NCBI GenBank assembly: GCA_036501535.1
Contig: DASYAE010000277.1
Coordinates: 1-53,351, forward strand
Source: DASYAE01 sp036501535
GTDB lineage: Bacteria; Actinomycetota; Actinomycetes; Streptomycetales; Catenulisporaceae
Direction: 5' to 3'
DNA: 53,351 nt
The notes beneath the pieces are model-generated. The model worked only from the letters and a program-made list of their open reading frames with translations. It had not been told where the DNA came from and ran no database searches. Made by a program: the position numbers and the translations under genes. Each line of letters starts with the position of its first letter. Positions within the stretch are counted from its first letter, which is position 1. Positions 25,515 through 32,974 of this stretch are shown here, one piece after another.

Positions 25515-26635
25515 CCGCAGTGCACGACGGGTCGGCTGCGGCCGCCGGCGGGATCTCGTGGCAGGATCTGCCGATACGCGACGATCTGCGGGCCCTGTCA
25601 CCGTACGGCGCGCCGCAGATCGACGTGCCGGTGCGGCTGAACACCAACGAGAACCCGTACCCGCCGCCGCCCGAGCTCGTCGCCGACCTGCGCGAGGCGG
25701 TCACCGCCGCGGCGGCCGGCCTGAACCGCTACCCGGACCGGGACGCGGTCGAGCTGCGCAAGGATCTCGCCGACTACCTCGGCCACGGCCTGACCGCGGC
25801 CAACCTGTGGGCGGCCAACGGGTCCAACGAGGTGATCCAGCAGATCCTGCAGTGCTTCGCCGGGGCCGGCCGCTGCGCGCTCGGCTTCGAGCCCTCCTAC
25901 ACGATGCACCGGCTGATCTCCCTGGCCACCGGCACCACCTGGATCGCCGTGGACCGCCAGGCCGACTTCACCCTCGACCCGGCGAAGGCGGTCGCGGCGA
26001 TCGCGCAGCACCGGCCCGACGTGGTTTTCCTCACCTCGCCGAACAACCCCACCGGCACCGCCGCCCCGCCGGAGCTCGTCGAGGCGGTGGCCGACGCGGC
26101 CCCCGGCATCGTGGTGATCGACGAGGCGTACGCGGAGTTCTTCCGCCCCGGCACCCCGTCCGCGCTGAGCCTGCTGCCCGGCCGGCCGCGGCTGATCGTC
26201 ACCCGCACCATGTCGAAGGCCTTCGCCATGGCCGGCGCCCGGGTCGGCTACCTGGCCGCCGACCCCGCGGTGATCGAGGCGCTGCTGCTGGTCCGGCTGC
26301 CCTACCACCTCTCCTCGTTGACCCAGGCCGCCGCGCGCACCGCGCTCGCACACGCCCCGGCACTGCTCGGTACCGTGGAAGCGGTCAAGGCGCAGCGCGA
26401 CCGCATCGTGGCCGAACTGACCGCGATGGGCCTGCACGCCGTGCCCTCCGACGCCAACTTCGTCGCCTTCGAAGTCGCCCGGGTGCCCGGCGGCGACGCC
26501 CCGGCGCTCTGGCGGGCCCTGCTGGAACGCGGCGTCCTGGTGCGGGACGTAGGGCTGCCCGGCGTGCTGCGCGTCACGGCCGGGACGCCGGAGGAGACCG
26601 GCGCCTTCCTCGACGCGCTCAAGGAGATCCTGTGA
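25511..26635 (+). CDS. hisC: HisC, histidinol-phosphate aminotransferase
   Basis: Fold-type I PLP enzyme that converts imidazole acetol-phosphate and glutamate to histidinol-phosphate. ATG 25511 overlaps the hisD stop. 374 residues. Seen: RLNTNENPYPPPPEL near the start, LNRYPDRDAVELRKDLADYL, AANGSNEVIQQIL, LTSPNNPTG, VIDEAYAEF, and the PLP lysine Lys236 in TRTMSKAFAMAGARVGY, then LPYHLSS and the C-terminal VRDVGLPGVLRVTAGTPEE. The stop overlaps the hisB start (GTGA). All residues expected for the family are present. Confidence 0.97.
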   Translation: MTAVHDGSAAAAGGISWQDLPIRDDLRALSPYGAPQIDVPVRLNTNENPYPPPPELVADLREAVTAAAAGLNRYPDRDAVELRKDLADYLGHGLTAANLWAANGSNEVIQQILQCFAGAGRCALGFEPSYTMHRLISLATGTTWIAVDRQADFTLDPAKAVAAIAQHRPDVVFLTSPNNPTGTAAPPELVEAVADAAPGIVVIDEAYAEFFRPGTPSALSLLPGRPRLIVTRTMSKAFAMAGARVGYLAADPAVIEALLLVRLPYHLSSLTQAAARTALAHAPALLGTVEAVKAQRDRIVAELTAMGLHAVPSDANFVAFEVARVPGGDAPALWRALLERGVLVRDVGLPGVLRVTAGTPEETGAFLDALKEIL

Positions 26636-27249
26636 ACGAGCCGGACGCCCCGACCCGGCGCCGCCGCTTCGGCAAGGTCCGCAGGGAGACCAAGGAATCC
26701 CACATCACGGTCGACCTCGACCTCGACGGCACCGGCGCGGTCGACGTGGAGACCGGCGTCGGTTTCTACGACCACATGCTCGGCCAGCTCGGCAAGCACG
26801 GCTCGTTCGACCTGACCGTCAAGGCCGTCGGCGACCTGCACGTGGACAGCCACCACACGATCGAGGACACGGCGATCGCGCTCGGCACGGCCTTCGCCAG
26901 CGCGATCGGCGACAAGTCCGGCATCCGGCGGTTCGCAGACGTGCGCGTCCCGCTGGACGAGGCGCTCGCGCAGGCGGTGGTCGACCTCTCCGGCCGGCCC
27001 TACCTGGTGCACCGCGAGCCGGAGAACATGGCCCCGATGATCGGGTCCTACGACACCACGATGACCCGCCACATCTTCGAGTCCTTCGTCGCGTCGGCGC
27101 AGATCTGCCTGCACGTCGACGTGCCGTACGGACGCAACGCGCACCACATCGTCGAGGCCCAGTTCAAGGCGGTCGCCCGAGCCCTGCGCGACGCGGCGGC
27201 GTATGATCCGCGGGTTGTCGGCGTACCGAGCACGAAGGGCGTGCTATGA
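26632..27249 (+). CDS. hisB: HisB, imidazoleglycerol-phosphate dehydratase (monofunctional)
   Basis: Dehydrates IGP to imidazole acetol-phosphate; manganese enzyme. GTG 26632 overlaps the hisC stop. 205 residues, dehydratase domain only, so the histidinol-phosphate phosphatase must be encoded elsewhere, as usual in actinobacteria. Seen: RETKESHITVDLDLDGTG, GVGFYDHMLGQLGKHG, DLHVDSHHTIEDTAIALG, RPYLVHREPE, and GRNAHHIVEAQFKAVARALRDA. The glutamates and histidines that bind metal are all in place. The stop overlaps the ATG of the next small gene. Confidence 0.97.
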   Translation: MNEPDAPTRRRRFGKVRRETKESHITVDLDLDGTGAVDVETGVGFYDHMLGQLGKHGSFDLTVKAVGDLHVDSHHTIEDTAIALGTAFASAIGDKSGIRRFADVRVPLDEALAQAVVDLSGRPYLVHREPENMAPMIGSYDTTMTRHIFESFVASAQICLHVDVPYGRNAHHIVEAQFKAVARALRDAAAYDPRVVGVPSTKGVL

Positions 27250-27407
27250 CCGGAAGCTACTCCGCCGCGCTGCTTATCCTGCTGGGCCTCTTCCTGGCCG
27301 GCGGCGTGTTCTCGTTCATCAAGCAGGGCATGTCGAAGGCGCTCATCGTGGTGCTCGCGCTCGGCGCGGCCATGTCGATCGCCGCCGGCGTCCTGCGGTG
27401 GAACTGA
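27246..27407 (+). CDS. Small 53-residue membrane peptide in the his operon
   Basis: ATG 27246 overlaps the hisB stop as ATGA, which supports translation by coupling. The 53 residues form two hydrophobic helices, about 6-23 (SAALLILLGLFLAGGVF) and 33-49 (LIVVLALGAAMSIAAG), joined by a short basic turn (FIKQGMSK), and end in LRWN. No signal peptide or known domain. Small membrane ORFs at this place occur in his operons of related actinobacteria, as far as I recall; the function is unknown. The coding frame is good and third positions are G/C-rich, like neighbours. Confidence 0.75.
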   Translation: MTGSYSAALLILLGLFLAGGVFSFIKQGMSKALIVVLALGAAMSIAAGVLRWN

Positions 27408-27417
27408 AAGGCCTGCG

Positions 27418-27462
27418 ATGCGTCTGAAGAGCGCTGTGCCGTTGAAGAGCACTGTGCGGTGA
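27418..27462 (+). CDS. Possible 14-codon ORF translationally coupled to hisH
   Basis: ATG 27418 is preceded by AAAGG 7 nt upstream, a better ribosome site than hisH itself has. The ORF reads MRLKSAVPLKSTVR and its TGA (27460-27462) overlaps the hisH GTG (27459-27461). It is made of an 18-bp tandem duplication (27425-27442 and 27443-27460, three mismatches), giving LKSAV and LKSTV. It may exist only to deliver ribosomes to hisH; no function for the peptide is claimed. Confidence 0.4.
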   Translation: MRLKSAVPLKSTVR

Positions 27463-28091
27463 AGCACGTCGCGATCCTCGACTACGGCTCGGGCAACATC
27501 CGCTCGGCGCAGCGCGCCGCGCAGCGGGCCGGCGCCGAGGCGACCGTCACCGCGGACTTCGCGGACGCGGCCGACGCGGACGGCCTGCTTGTCCCCGGCG
27601 TCGGCGCCTTCGCGGCCTGCATGGAGGGGCTGCGCAAGGTCCGCGGCGAGCAGATCATCGGCCGCCGGCTGGCCGGCGGCCGCCCGGTGCTCGGCATCTG
27701 CGTCGGCATGCAGATCCTTTTCGCGCAGGGCGTGGAGCACGGCGTGCGCACCGAGGGCTGCGGCGAGTGGCCCGGCTCGGTCGAGCTGATCGAGGCGCCG
27801 GTCGTGCCGCACATGGGCTGGAACAGCGTCGCCGTGCCGGACGGCAGCGCGATGTTCGCCGGGCTGCCGGCGGACGCGCGCTTCTACTTCGTGCACTCCT
27901 ACGCGGTGCAGGACTGGCACCTGGACGACACCGGCCCGCTTACCGCGCCGAAGGTCGCCTGGTGCGGCTACGGGACCCGGCCCTTCGTCGCCGCAGTGGA
28001 GAACGGCGCGCTGTGGGCCACCCAGTTCCATCCGGAGAAGTCCGGCGACGCCGGGGCCGCCCTGCTCGCCAACTGGGTCTCCATACTCTGA
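27459..28091 (+). CDS. hisH: HisH, imidazole glycerol phosphate synthase glutaminase subunit
   Basis: Class I glutamine amidotransferase subunit that feeds ammonia to HisF. GTG 27459; 210 residues. Seen: HVAILDYGSGNIRSAQRA, LLVPGVGAFAACMEGL, nucleophile Cys81 in LGICVGMQILF, VPHMGWNSV, FVHSYAV, and the catalytic His-Pro-Glu in ATQFHPEKSGDAG. No strong Shine-Dalgarno site of its own; coupling with the short ORF in front is likely. A 73-bp gap to priA contains GAGGAAGG as ribosome site of priA. Confidence 0.96.
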   Translation: MKHVAILDYGSGNIRSAQRAAQRAGAEATVTADFADAADADGLLVPGVGAFAACMEGLRKVRGEQIIGRRLAGGRPVLGICVGMQILFAQGVEHGVRTEGCGEWPGSVELIEAPVVPHMGWNSVAVPDGSAMFAGLPADARFYFVHSYAVQDWHLDDTGPLTAPKVAWCGYGTRPFVAAVENGALWATQFHPEKSGDAGAALLANWVSIL

Positions 28092-28164
28092 TCCGCCTCG
28101 CCCGCCTGTCCCGCCGCCCCCGCTCGCGCCCGTCAGCACCGCAACCGAGGAAGGTCGCCCGGCC

Positions 28165-28911
28165 GTGTCCAAGCTCGAACTCCTGCCCTCCGTCGACGTC
28201 GAGGACGGCCAGTCGGTGCGCCTGGTCCGCGGCGAGGCCGGCACCGAGACGTCCTACGGCGACGCCATGTCCGCCGCGCTCGCGCTCCAGGCCGGCGGCG
28301 CCGAATGGGTCCACCTGGTCGATCTGGACGCGGCCTTCGGGCGCGGCTCGAACCGCGAGCTGCTCGCCGCGATGGTGCGCCGGATGGTGGACGCCGGGGT
28401 CAAGGCCGAGCTGTCCGGCGGGATCCGGGACGAGGACTCGCTGCACGCCGCCCTCGCCACCGGCGCCACCCGGGTCAACCTCGGCACCGCCGCGCTCGAG
28501 TCGCCCGCCTGGGTGGCCAAGGCGGTGGCCGAGCACGGCGACCGGGTCGCGGTCGGGCTCGACGTGCGGCGGGAGGACGGCCAGTGGCGGCTGCGCGGCC
28601 GCGGCTGGACCACCGACGGCGGCGAGCTGTTCGAGGCCGTGGCCCGGCTCGACGCCGAGGGCTGCGCCCGCTACGTGATCACCGACGTCGGCAAGGACGG
28701 CATGATGCAGGGCCCGAACCTCGGGCTCTACCGCGAGGTGTGCGCGGCCACGGACCGGCCGGTGGTCGCCTCCGGCGGCGTGTCGAGCCTCGCCGACCTC
28801 AAGGCTCTGCAAGAACTCGTCCCGCTGGGTGTGGAGGGCGCCATTGTGGGCAAGGCGCTGTACGCGGGCGCTTTCACCCTCGCACAGGCACTGGAGGCGG
28901 TCTCGGCATGA
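28165..28911 (+). CDS. priA: PriA, bifunctional HisA/TrpF phosphoribosyl isomerase
   Basis: (beta-alpha)8 barrel that isomerises ProFAR (histidine pathway) and, in actinobacteria, also PRA (tryptophan pathway). GTG 28165; 248 residues. Catalytic Asp11 in LLPSVDVEDG and Asp174 in YVITDVGKDGMMQGPN are present; phosphate loops LSGGIRDEDS and VASGGVSSLADL are intact. The family's dual function is established for streptomycetes and mycobacteria; here it is supported by the trpC-trpB-trpA cluster having no trpF. Stop overlaps the RidA-like gene (ATGA). Confidence 0.93.
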   Translation: MSKLELLPSVDVEDGQSVRLVRGEAGTETSYGDAMSAALALQAGGAEWVHLVDLDAAFGRGSNRELLAAMVRRMVDAGVKAELSGGIRDEDSLHAALATGATRVNLGTAALESPAWVAKAVAEHGDRVAVGLDVRREDGQWRLRGRGWTTDGGELFEAVARLDAEGCARYVITDVGKDGMMQGPNLGLYREVCAATDRPVVASGGVSSLADLKALQELVPLGVEGAIVGKALYAGAFTLAQALEAVSA

Positions 28912-29330
28912 GCGGCATCACCCGGTACGGCTCCGGCGGGCCGTGGGAGGAGAAGTTCGGCTATTCGCGGCTGGTCGTCGCCGGCCCGAACGCCTACATC
29001 TCCGGCTGCACCGCCGTGATCGACGGCATCGTGAACCACGAGGGCGACCCGTTCAACCAGGCGCTGGCCGCGTTCGGCGTGGCGATCAAGGCACTCGGCG
29101 AGGTCGGGTTCGCCAAGGAGCACATCGTGCGTACCCGGATGTACGTGGTGCACCCCCGGGACGTGGACGACGTCGGCCGCGCCCACCGGGAGCTGTTCGC
29201 CGCCGTCCGCCCGGCCGCCACGCTGATCGTGGTCTCCAAGCTGATCGATCCTCAGATGCTGGTCGAGATCGAGATCGACGCGTATCGGGACGCGGCCGCC
29301 GGAAGCGCGGACGCGGGGACGGCGCCGTGA
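28908..29330 (+). CDS. RidA-like (YjgF/YER057c/UK114) protein, Arg-less subgroup
   Basis: 140 residues from ATG 28908, overlapping the priA stop. The Rid fold is evident: SGCTAVIDGIVNHEGDPFNQALAAFGVAIKALGEVGF, VRTRMYVVHPRDVDDVGRAHRELF, and the end VEIEIDAYR. RidA hydrolyses reactive enamines/imines using an arginine in a PARS-type motif; here that stretch reads RPAATLIVV, so the arginine seems replaced. That places it with the Rid4-7-like groups whose substrates are unknown. The location inside a his operon is common in actinobacteria. The stop overlaps hisF (GTGA). Confidence 0.88.
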   Translation: MSGITRYGSGGPWEEKFGYSRLVVAGPNAYISGCTAVIDGIVNHEGDPFNQALAAFGVAIKALGEVGFAKEHIVRTRMYVVHPRDVDDVGRAHRELFAAVRPAATLIVVSKLIDPQMLVEIEIDAYRDAAAGSADAGTAP

Positions 29331-30097
29331 CGCTCGCGGTCCGCGTGATCCCGTGCCTCGACGTGGACGCCGGGCGCGTCGTCAAGGGCGTCAACTTCGA
29401 GGGCCTGCGCGACGCGGGCGACCCGGTCGAGCTCGCCGCGGCGTACGACGCGGCCGGCGCCGACGAGCTGACCTTCCTCGACATCACCGCCTCGTCCGGG
29501 GACCGCGAGACGACCTACGACATCGTGCGGCGCACCGCGGAGCAGGTCTTCATCCCGCTGACCGTCGGCGGGGGAGTGCGCAGCGTCGACGACGTCGACC
29601 GGCTGCTGCGCGCGGGCGCGGACAAGACCGGGGTCAACACCGCCGCGATCGCCCGGCCCGAACTGATTCGCGAGATCGCGGACCGGTTCGGCAGCCAGGT
29701 GCTCGTGCTCTCCATGGACGTGCGCCGGTGCGGCCCGGACGCGCGGACCGCCTCAGGCTTCGAGGTCACGACGCACGGCGGCCGCCGCTCGGCCGGCATC
29801 GACGCGCTCGAGTGGGCCCGCCGCGGCGCCGCGCTCGGCGCCGGGGAGATCCTGCTCAACTCCATGGACGCGGACGGCACCAAGGACGGCTACGACCTCG
29901 AGCTGATCCGCCTGGTGCGGGCCGAGGTCGGCGTCCCGGTCATCGCCTCGGGCGGGGCCGGGCGGCTCGCGGACTTCGCCCCCGCGGTCGCCGCCGGCGC
30001 GGACGCGGTTCTGGCCGCGTCGGTCTTCCACTTCGGCGAGCTGACCGTGGGTGAGGTCAAGGGCGCGCTGCGCGAGGCGGGGCACCCGGTGCGCTGA
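29327..30097 (+). CDS. hisF: HisF, imidazole glycerol phosphate synthase cyclase subunit
   Basis: TIM-barrel partner of HisH; forms IGP and AICAR from PRFAR and ammonia. GTG 29327 overlaps the RidA-like stop. 256 residues. Catalytic Asp12 in IPCLDVDAGRVVKG and the second Asp in ILLNSMDADGTKDGYD are present, as are FLDITASSGDRETTYD, TVGGGVRSVDDVDRLL, GADKTGVNTAAI and the C-terminal VIASGGAGRLADF. Last gene of the rightward his block before the inserted region; convergent with the next gene 39 bp away. Confidence 0.97.
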   Translation: MTLAVRVIPCLDVDAGRVVKGVNFEGLRDAGDPVELAAAYDAAGADELTFLDITASSGDRETTYDIVRRTAEQVFIPLTVGGGVRSVDDVDRLLRAGADKTGVNTAAIARPELIREIADRFGSQVLVLSMDVRRCGPDARTASGFEVTTHGGRRSAGIDALEWARRGAALGAGEILLNSMDADGTKDGYDLELIRLVRAEVGVPVIASGGAGRLADFAPAVAAGADAVLAASVFHFGELTVGEVKGALREAGHPVR

Positions 30098-30136
30098 CGG
30101 CGCGCCGGACCGAGCCGCCGTCAGGCTGTGCCGCCG

Positions 30137-30787
30137 TCAGATGCCGAGGCTCGCCGCGCGCAGCTTCGCGACCGACGACTCCTCGCCGGTCAGCTCCACC
30201 TGCGCAGCGTCCTTGCGGCCCATCGCGAACAGCATCAGCTCGCCGACCGGGCCGCTGACGGTCACCATCGCCGGGTTCGCCGCCTTCGCCACCACGGTCT
30301 GCCGGGGCAGGTCGCCGGCCTCGGACCGCACCAGGGTCACCCCGACCGGCGCCGAGCGGAACATGAGCCGGGCCGCCCTGCGCAGCCGCTGCCAGAGCGC
30401 GTCGGACAGGTCCGTGTCGAGCTCGCGCGGACCCTCGCCGGCGCCGCGGCGCAGATCCTCGTGGTGGACGAAGAACTCTGCGGTGTTCGCCGCCTCGTCC
30501 ACCGCGCTGATCCGGGTCGGCGCCCAGGCCGGCGGGCCCTTCCGGACCCGCTGCACCAGCTGCTCGTACGGCTCCCGGTCGCGCGCGGCCCGCTGCTTCT
30601 TCGCCGTGTAGCCGGCCAGCGGCTTGATCATGATGCCCGCAGCGGCCGCCGGGTTGGACTCCCGGACGATCAGATGCGCGGCCAGGTCCGCAGCGTTCCA
30701 GCCGTCGCAGAGGGTGGGCGATTCAGGCCCCACCCGAAGCAGTGTGTCGGCCAGTGCCTCGCGCTCCGCGCGCGCGAAAACGCCCAT
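30137..30787 (-). CDS. TIGR03085-like metal-binding protein (DinB/MDMPI fold)
   Basis: 216 residues on the minus strand, ATG at 30785-30787 with GGAGGGG about 8 nt upstream. Looks like the TIGR03085 group of the DinB/mycothiol-dependent maleylpyruvate isomerase superfamily: VGPESPTLCDGWNAADLAAHLIVRE at the N-terminus with a metal-ligand His, and AEFFVHHEDLRRG in the middle with further His. The C-terminal half (VTLVRSEAGDLPRQTVV) is beta-rich. These proteins are thought to bind a divalent metal and perhaps act with mycothiol; no substrate is known. Commonly located after hisF in actinobacteria. Confidence 0.8.
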   Translation of the reverse strand: MGVFARAEREALADTLLRVGPESPTLCDGWNAADLAAHLIVRESNPAAAAGIMIKPLAGYTAKKQRAARDREPYEQLVQRVRKGPPAWAPTRISAVDEAANTAEFFVHHEDLRRGAGEGPRELDTDLSDALWQRLRRAARLMFRSAPVGVTLVRSEAGDLPRQTVVAKAANPAMVTVSGPVGELMLFAMGRKDAAQVELTGEESSVAKLRAASLGI

Positions 30788-31057
30788 TTGGTGCCCCTCC
30801 TACCGAGGTGCTTGTCCGCCGCTGAGGCGCCGGTCTGTCGCTCTGGCGCGCCCTGGCGACAGTTGCCGTCGGCGCAGAATATCCCGATCGGTCAAGGTGC
30901 GCGACGGGGAGATGCCGCTGGGCGACCGGTAAGGACCGCGGGAAGGAAAATCGCTATACAGCCGTTGGGTGTGAAACATAGAGTCGATGTGAGTCGCCGG
31001 GTGGATTCGGACGCCGCGGCCGGCAGACGCACGGGCCAGCACCGCGAGGGGAATTAG
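30788..31057. other. Divergent intergenic region, TIGR03085-like gene / ABC exporter
   Basis: 270 bp between divergent starts. On the plus strand TATACA (30955-30960) and TAGAGT (near 30982) are -10-like; neither has a convincing -35. CCGATCGG is a short palindrome near 30883. GAGGGGA before 31058 is the ribosome site of the first ABC gene. Nothing else is recognisable. Confidence 0.4.
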
Positions 31058-32974
31058 ATGCCGCACTTACGCCGTCGGCGAGGGCTGCGCGACTCCGACA
31101 CCGCACGCGGGCTGCGCATCCTCGCTCTGGCCATCCGCACCGAGCGGCTGGTGTTCGCCGGGGCCGCGACCGGCGCGGCGCTCTACGGCGGCATGACCGT
31201 GGCCGCGGCGTGGGCCGTCGGCAGGGCCACCAACAACGTCATCCTGCCCGACTTCGACCACGGACACGCCCCGGCCGGCGGCCTCGTCCTGGCCGGCGCG
31301 CTCATCGGCGGCGTCGCGGTGGCCAAGGTGATCGGGATCTTCGGCCGGCGCCTGCTCGCCGGGGTGCTGCAGTTCCGGATGCAGGCGCGCTACCGCCGCC
31401 TGGTCACCGCGGCATACCTGCGGCTGCCGCTGTACTGGCACCAGCGGCATCCGACCGGCCAGCTGCTGTCGAACGCGAACTCCGACGTCGAGATGTCGTT
31501 CATGCCGATCTCGCCGCTTCCCATGTCGCTCGGCGTGATCGTCATGCTGCTGATAGGCATCGCGGACATGTTCGTCACCGACCGCGTACTCGGCTGGATC
31601 GGCGCCCTGCTCATCCCGGTCGTCGTGATCATCAACACCTTCTACATGCGGTTCGCCGGCCCGCGCTTCGCCCACGCCCAGCAGCTGCGCGCACACGTCG
31701 CCGAGGTGGCGCACGAGTCCTTCGACGGCGCCCTGGTCGTCAAGACCCTGGGACGGGAGCAGGCCGAGGCCGACCGTTTCGCCGCGCGGGCCCGGGAGCT
31801 GCGCGACGCCAACATCGCCGCCGGCCGGGCCCGGTCGCTGTTCGACCCGCTGCTCGAGGCGCTGCCCAACCTCGGCGTGCTGGCCGTGCTGCTGGTCGGC
31901 GCGGTCCAGGTGGCCGCCGGCCGCTCGACCCCAGGCGACGTGGTCTCCGTCGCCTATCTCATCACCCTGCTGGCCTTCCCGATCCGGGCCATCGGCTGGG
32001 TGCTCGGCGACCTGCCGCGCGCCGTGGTCGGCTACCAGCGGGTCCAGGCGGTCCTGTCCGCCGAGGACCGGGTCGACTACGGCACCGGGCGGCTCGCCCC
32101 CGGCGGCGCCGTGGAACTCGAGCTGGACGCGGTCGACTTCGGCTACGAGGCCGACTCGGCGGACGCCGCGCGGCTGGTCACGGCCGCGGGCGCCGACGGT
32201 CCGGCAGAGCCCGAACACGCGGCCGGGCCCCCGGCGCCCGTCCTGCGCGGCGTCAGCGCCCGGATCGAGCCGGGCCGCACGGTCGCCCTGGTCGGCGCCA
32301 CCGGCGCCGGGAAGTCCACCCTCGCCGCGCTGCTCGCCCGGCTGGCCGACCCGACCGGCGGCGCGGTCCGGCTGGACGGCGCCGACCTGCGGGACCTGGC
32401 CCGCGACGAGGTCCCCGGCGCGGTCGCGCTGGTCGCCCAGCAGTCCTTCCTGTTCGGCGACACGGTGCGCAACAACATCACGCTCGGCGACGACTACCCC
32501 GAGCACGAGGTGTGGGCGGCGCTGCGCACCGCGCAGGCGGAGAAGTTCGTCAGGGCCCTGCCGGACGGGGTCGACTCGGTGGTCGGCGAGCGCGGCACCA
32601 CCCTCTCCGGCGGCCAGCGCCAGCGCCTCGCCCTGGCCCGCGCGCTGATCCGCCGGCCGCGGCTGCTCGTGCTGGACGACTGCACCTCCGCGGTGGACCC
32701 CAGCGTGGAGGCGGCGATCCTCGGCGGGCTCAAGGAGAGCGCGCTCGGCGCCACCGTCGTCGTGATCGCATACCGCCGGGCCACCGTCGCCCTCGCCGAC
32801 GAAGTGCTCTTCCTCGAGGGCGGCGCGATCGCCGACCGCGGCAGCCACGCCGAACTGCTCGAGCGCTGCGCCGGATACCGGGACCTGATCTCCGCCTACG
32901 CCCGCGCCGCCGAGGACGCCGAGGCCGAGGCCGCTGCCGGGCACCGTGACGACCTTGCGGGAGTGAGCGCATGA
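31058..32974 (+). CDS. ABC exporter half-transporter, degenerate-site subunit
   Basis: 638 residues, ATG 31058. N-terminal six-helix exporter domain (about 25-325), then the ATPase domain. Walker A GATGAGKST (413-421, Lys419) and signature LSGGQ (516-520) are canonical, but Walker B ends Asp540-Asp541 (VLDDCTSAVD) where the catalytic Glu is expected, and the H-loop His is Tyr572 (VIAYRRATV). So its own ATP site should hydrolyse poorly, while its good signature serves the partner. A ~25-residue Ala/Glu/Pro insert lies before the Walker A strand. ATGA overlap with the next gene. Substrate unknown. Confidence 0.9.
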   Translation: MPHLRRRRGLRDSDTARGLRILALAIRTERLVFAGAATGAALYGGMTVAAAWAVGRATNNVILPDFDHGHAPAGGLVLAGALIGGVAVAKVIGIFGRRLLAGVLQFRMQARYRRLVTAAYLRLPLYWHQRHPTGQLLSNANSDVEMSFMPISPLPMSLGVIVMLLIGIADMFVTDRVLGWIGALLIPVVVIINTFYMRFAGPRFAHAQQLRAHVAEVAHESFDGALVVKTLGREQAEADRFAARARELRDANIAAGRARSLFDPLLEALPNLGVLAVLLVGAVQVAAGRSTPGDVVSVAYLITLLAFPIRAIGWVLGDLPRAVVGYQRVQAVLSAEDRVDYGTGRLAPGGAVELELDAVDFGYEADSADAARLVTAAGADGPAEPEHAAGPPAPVLRGVSARIEPGRTVALVGATGAGKSTLAALLARLADPTGGAVRLDGADLRDLARDEVPGAVALVAQQSFLFGDTVRNNITLGDDYPEHEVWAALRTAQAEKFVRALPDGVDSVVGERGTTLSGGQRQRLALARALIRRPRLLVLDDCTSAVDPSVEAAILGGLKESALGATVVVIAYRRATVALADEVLFLEGGAIADRGSHAELLERCAGYRDLISAYARAAEDAEAEAAAGHRDDLAGVSA

